From: Candidatus Hydrothermarchaeum profundi
GTDB taxonomy: Archaea; Hydrothermarchaeota; Hydrothermarchaeia; Hydrothermarchaeales; Hydrothermarchaeaceae
Length of the DNA: 64,000 bases
Direction: 5' to 3'
Assembly (NCBI GenBank): GCA_002011125.2
Contig: MTMF02000009.1
Coordinates: 364,006-428,005 of the forward strand
Shown here: piece by piece, positions 62,619 to 64,000 of the stretch
Position numbering within the stretch: position 1 is the first letter of the stretch
How the letters are laid out: every line of letters begins with the position of its first letter
The notes under the pieces: model-generated
What the model was told of the DNA's origin: nothing
Database searches by the model: none
Seen by the model: the letters and a program-made list of their open reading frames with translations, nothing else
Program-made: the position numbers and the translations under genes

Positions 62619-62948
62619 ATGGAAAGACAGCGAAGACTTCCGGCTGTAGAAAGAAAAATATCAGATTTATCTCCAGAGGACTACCGTGTAAAAATTCTAG
62701 GAACCATTGTGGATAGGAATGAAGTTGATAATTCTGTAATGATAGACGACGGAACTGGAAGACTTGTCGCCTATTTTGCTAATGAAGAAGGTTTTTTAAA
62801 AGCGGAGGAAGGTAAAATAGTTAGATTAATAGGTAGAATAAGAAAAGAAGATAATTATGAAATGGACGTTGAGATAATTCAAAATATGGAGAAGTTAGAT
62901 ATAGGGTTATACGACCAGTTAAAGTATATAGAAGAAAAGTTGAGGTGA
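62619..62948 (+). CDS. OB-fold nucleic-acid-binding protein
   Basis: The 109-residue protein has an OB-fold pattern: VKILGTIVDRNEVDNSVMID, DGTGRLVAYF, KIVRLIGRIRK and MDVEIIQNMEK. It resembles archaeal RPA-like or tRNA_anti OB folds. It is followed after 4 bases by PCNA, whose ribosome-binding site (GAGGTGAT) overlaps its stop codon. Co-expression with PCNA supports a replication or repair role. Confidence 0.78.
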   Translation: MERQRRLPAVERKISDLSPEDYRVKILGTIVDRNEVDNSVMIDDGTGRLVAYFANEEGFLKAEEGKIVRLIGRIRKEDNYEMDVEIIQNMEKLDIGLYDQLKYIEEKLR

Positions 62949-62952
62949 TTAA

Positions 62953-63693
62953 ATGTTTAAAGCGCGCTTGGCTGACCCTAAAATATTGAAATACTCTATT
63001 GATGCAGTCTCCAATATGATAGATGAGGCAGGAGTGAGTGTTACAAAGGATGGACTCCGGCTTAAAGCAATGGATCCTGCTCATGTGGCATTAGTGGATC
63101 TTGAGCTTAAGAAAGAAGCTTTTGACGAATTCGAAGTAGAAGAGCCCCTTGTATTGGGTATTGACTTAGAAAGATTAAACACTATACTCAAGAGGGCTGG
63201 TACTGATCAAATACTCATACAGCTTGATAGTGAAAATAATGTCCTTAAAATAAGATTTAAAAATTCATCAACAAGGACTTTTGACTTACCACTCATTGAA
63301 GTTTCTGAAGAGGAGCTTAAAGTACCAAATCTGGATTTTCCAAGCCAAATAGAAATTCCACCAAAAATACTTAGCGAGAGCATAAAAGACGCAGAGATAG
63401 TAAGTGACCATGTAACCCTGATGGTTGATGAAGAAAACTTATTCATCTCAGCAAAGGGCGATTTAGGCAATGTTGAAGTTAAGGTCCCGAAAGATGAAGC
63501 AAAGTCCTTTGAGGTCTCCAAAAGTTGCCGTAGTATGTTCTCATTGGAATATTTAAAGGACATGATCAAAGCTAGTGATATAGCTGACTCGGTTAAAATA
63601 TATTTAGGGGACAATATTCCTGTGAGGATGGACTTTACAACAGAAAATGCTAGGCTAAGCTTTCTTTTAGCTCCCAGAATCGAAAGCGAATAA
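62953..63693 (+). CDS. pcn: DNA polymerase sliding clamp (PCNA)
   Basis: The 246-residue protein matches archaeal PCNA: FKARLADPKILKYSIDAV, LRLKAMDPAHVALVDLEL, LGIDLERLNTILKRA and a final LSFLLAPRIE. It forms a ring on DNA that tethers polymerases, ligase and FEN1. GAGGTGAT lies directly upstream. NreA in this window ends with a motif that should dock on it. The PriL gene follows, a common archaeal order. Confidence 0.97.
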   Translation: MFKARLADPKILKYSIDAVSNMIDEAGVSVTKDGLRLKAMDPAHVALVDLELKKEAFDEFEVEEPLVLGIDLERLNTILKRAGTDQILIQLDSENNVLKIRFKNSSTRTFDLPLIEVSEEELKVPNLDFPSQIEIPPKILSESIKDAEIVSDHVTLMVDEENLFISAKGDLGNVEVKVPKDEAKSFEVSKSCRSMFSLEYLKDMIKASDIADSVKIYLGDNIPVRMDFTTENARLSFLLAPRIESE

Positions 63694-63749
63694 TTTTTCC
63701 TACGGACTTGGATAAAATTAAATACATTTTATTTTAAATAGTCTGTATA

Positions 63750-64000
63750 ATGGGTATATTAGTTGATCCCTTAGCACCTGAAGCAAAGGAGCTGGTTAAG
63801 AAATCTGAAGCTATTATAGACCTTCCAGAAGAAGTATTTATATTGGCTGAAAAGAAAATCCGGTGGAAAAAAACCACTAAGAGGCCTCCGAGGGATTTAA
63901 TAGAATTAGAACCAGAGAAAGATGTTTTATCATATTATATTCTTTTTTTGATAGCTGGAATCAATTATAGTCCATATTCTAATGAAGTAAAACTTGTTAA
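63750..64000 (+). CDS. priL: DNA primase large subunit, N-terminal part (runs off the window)
   Basis: From ATG 63750 the frame reads MGILVDPLAPEAKELVKKSE and reaches KDVLSYYILFLIAGINYSPY before the window ends. The length seen, 83 residues, covers only the start of the helical N-terminal domain. The pattern and the place directly after PCNA fit archaeal PriL, which holds the Fe-S domain needed for primer initiation. The call rests partly on gene order. Confidence 0.72.
   Translation, partial: MGILVDPLAPEAKELVKKSEAIIDLPEEVFILAEKKIRWKKTTKRPPRDLIELEPEKDVLSYYILFLIAGINYSPYSNEVKLV

Overview
The window is archaeal and gene-dense. The evidence is a set of archaeal information-processing genes: PCNA followed by the start of PriL, aPelota, an archaeal Rqc2/NEMF homologue, ABCE1, the GatD/GatE amidotransferase and NreA. 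It also carries a Fae-Hps fusion, ThiD-ThiN, a Tfx-type regulator and a DUF460 protein, together with TATA-like boxes about 25-30 bases upstream of start codons. DNA is AT-rich, and genes often overlap or abut exactly. Fae-Hps, Tfx and tungstate uptake suggest a euryarchaeote with C1/tetrahydromethanopterin metabolism, such as a methanogen, an alkane oxidiser or a relative. The exact lineage cannot be fixed from the sequence alone.

Layout. Positions 1-3711: the start of a secreted FG-GAP-like repeat protein, a NurA-HerA nuclease/translocase pair and a PAC2 protein. 3794-11071 (minus): a small DMT permease, ThiD-ThiN, DUF460, an MFS carrier and a PAS/PAS/GAF histidine kinase. 11193-17060: an AbrB-like protein, tungstate ABC transporter TupABC, Tfx, and a five-gene operon with hxlB, moaD and moaE. 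17097-20716: two ABC-2 permeases, one fused to a PrsW-like protease domain, and two unknown genes. 20878-25573: Rqc2, an XPF-type nuclease, aPelota and a PAP2 phosphatase. 25628-33228: argH, gatD, a structured intergenic element, gatE, glmS and two small unknowns. 33272-39882: an MBL-fold hydrolase, a Gfo/Idh oxidoreductase, pyrD-pyrK, NreA with a coupled unknown protein, and a winged-helix archaeo-eukaryotic primase-polymerase.

39912-44687 (minus): a PadR-controlled MacB-type ABC operon with a cell-surface CARDB/NEW3-like protein. 44835-47670: thrC with a stand-alone Lrp/AsnC sensor domain, an HTH regulator and thioredoxin reductase. 47749-50615 (minus): an Hps-RraA fusion, Fae-Hps and a small unknown. 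50701-55722 (minus): TrkH, a LOG-like protein, ABCE1, a zincin-like protein and a phosphoesterase. 55782-64000: a GT-C membrane protein, a zinc-ribbon/TPR/KaiC-like/transmembrane fusion, a KaiC-like ATPase, a type IV pilus-type ATPase, an OB-fold protein, PCNA and the start of PriL.

Themes. (1) Ribosome rescue and quality control: aPelota, ABCE1 and Rqc2. (2) DNA replication and repair: NurA-HerA, an XPF-like nuclease, NreA with a C-terminal PCNA-binding motif, a primase-polymerase, PCNA, an OB-fold protein and PriL. (3) Formaldehyde/pentose-phosphate interconversion (Fae-Hps, Hps-RraA, HxlB) and tungsten/molybdopterin supply (TupABC, MoaD, MoaE, Tfx). No tRNA, rRNA, CRISPR array or insertion sequence was recognised. 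The most unusual items are the primase-polymerase with an N-terminal winged helix, the ABC-2/PrsW fusion, the zinc-ribbon/TPR/KaiC/transmembrane fusion, a PyrD with Tyr at the catalytic Cys position, a sensor kinase that appears to start at AUA, and an unknown pair co-transcribed with hxlB-moaDE.
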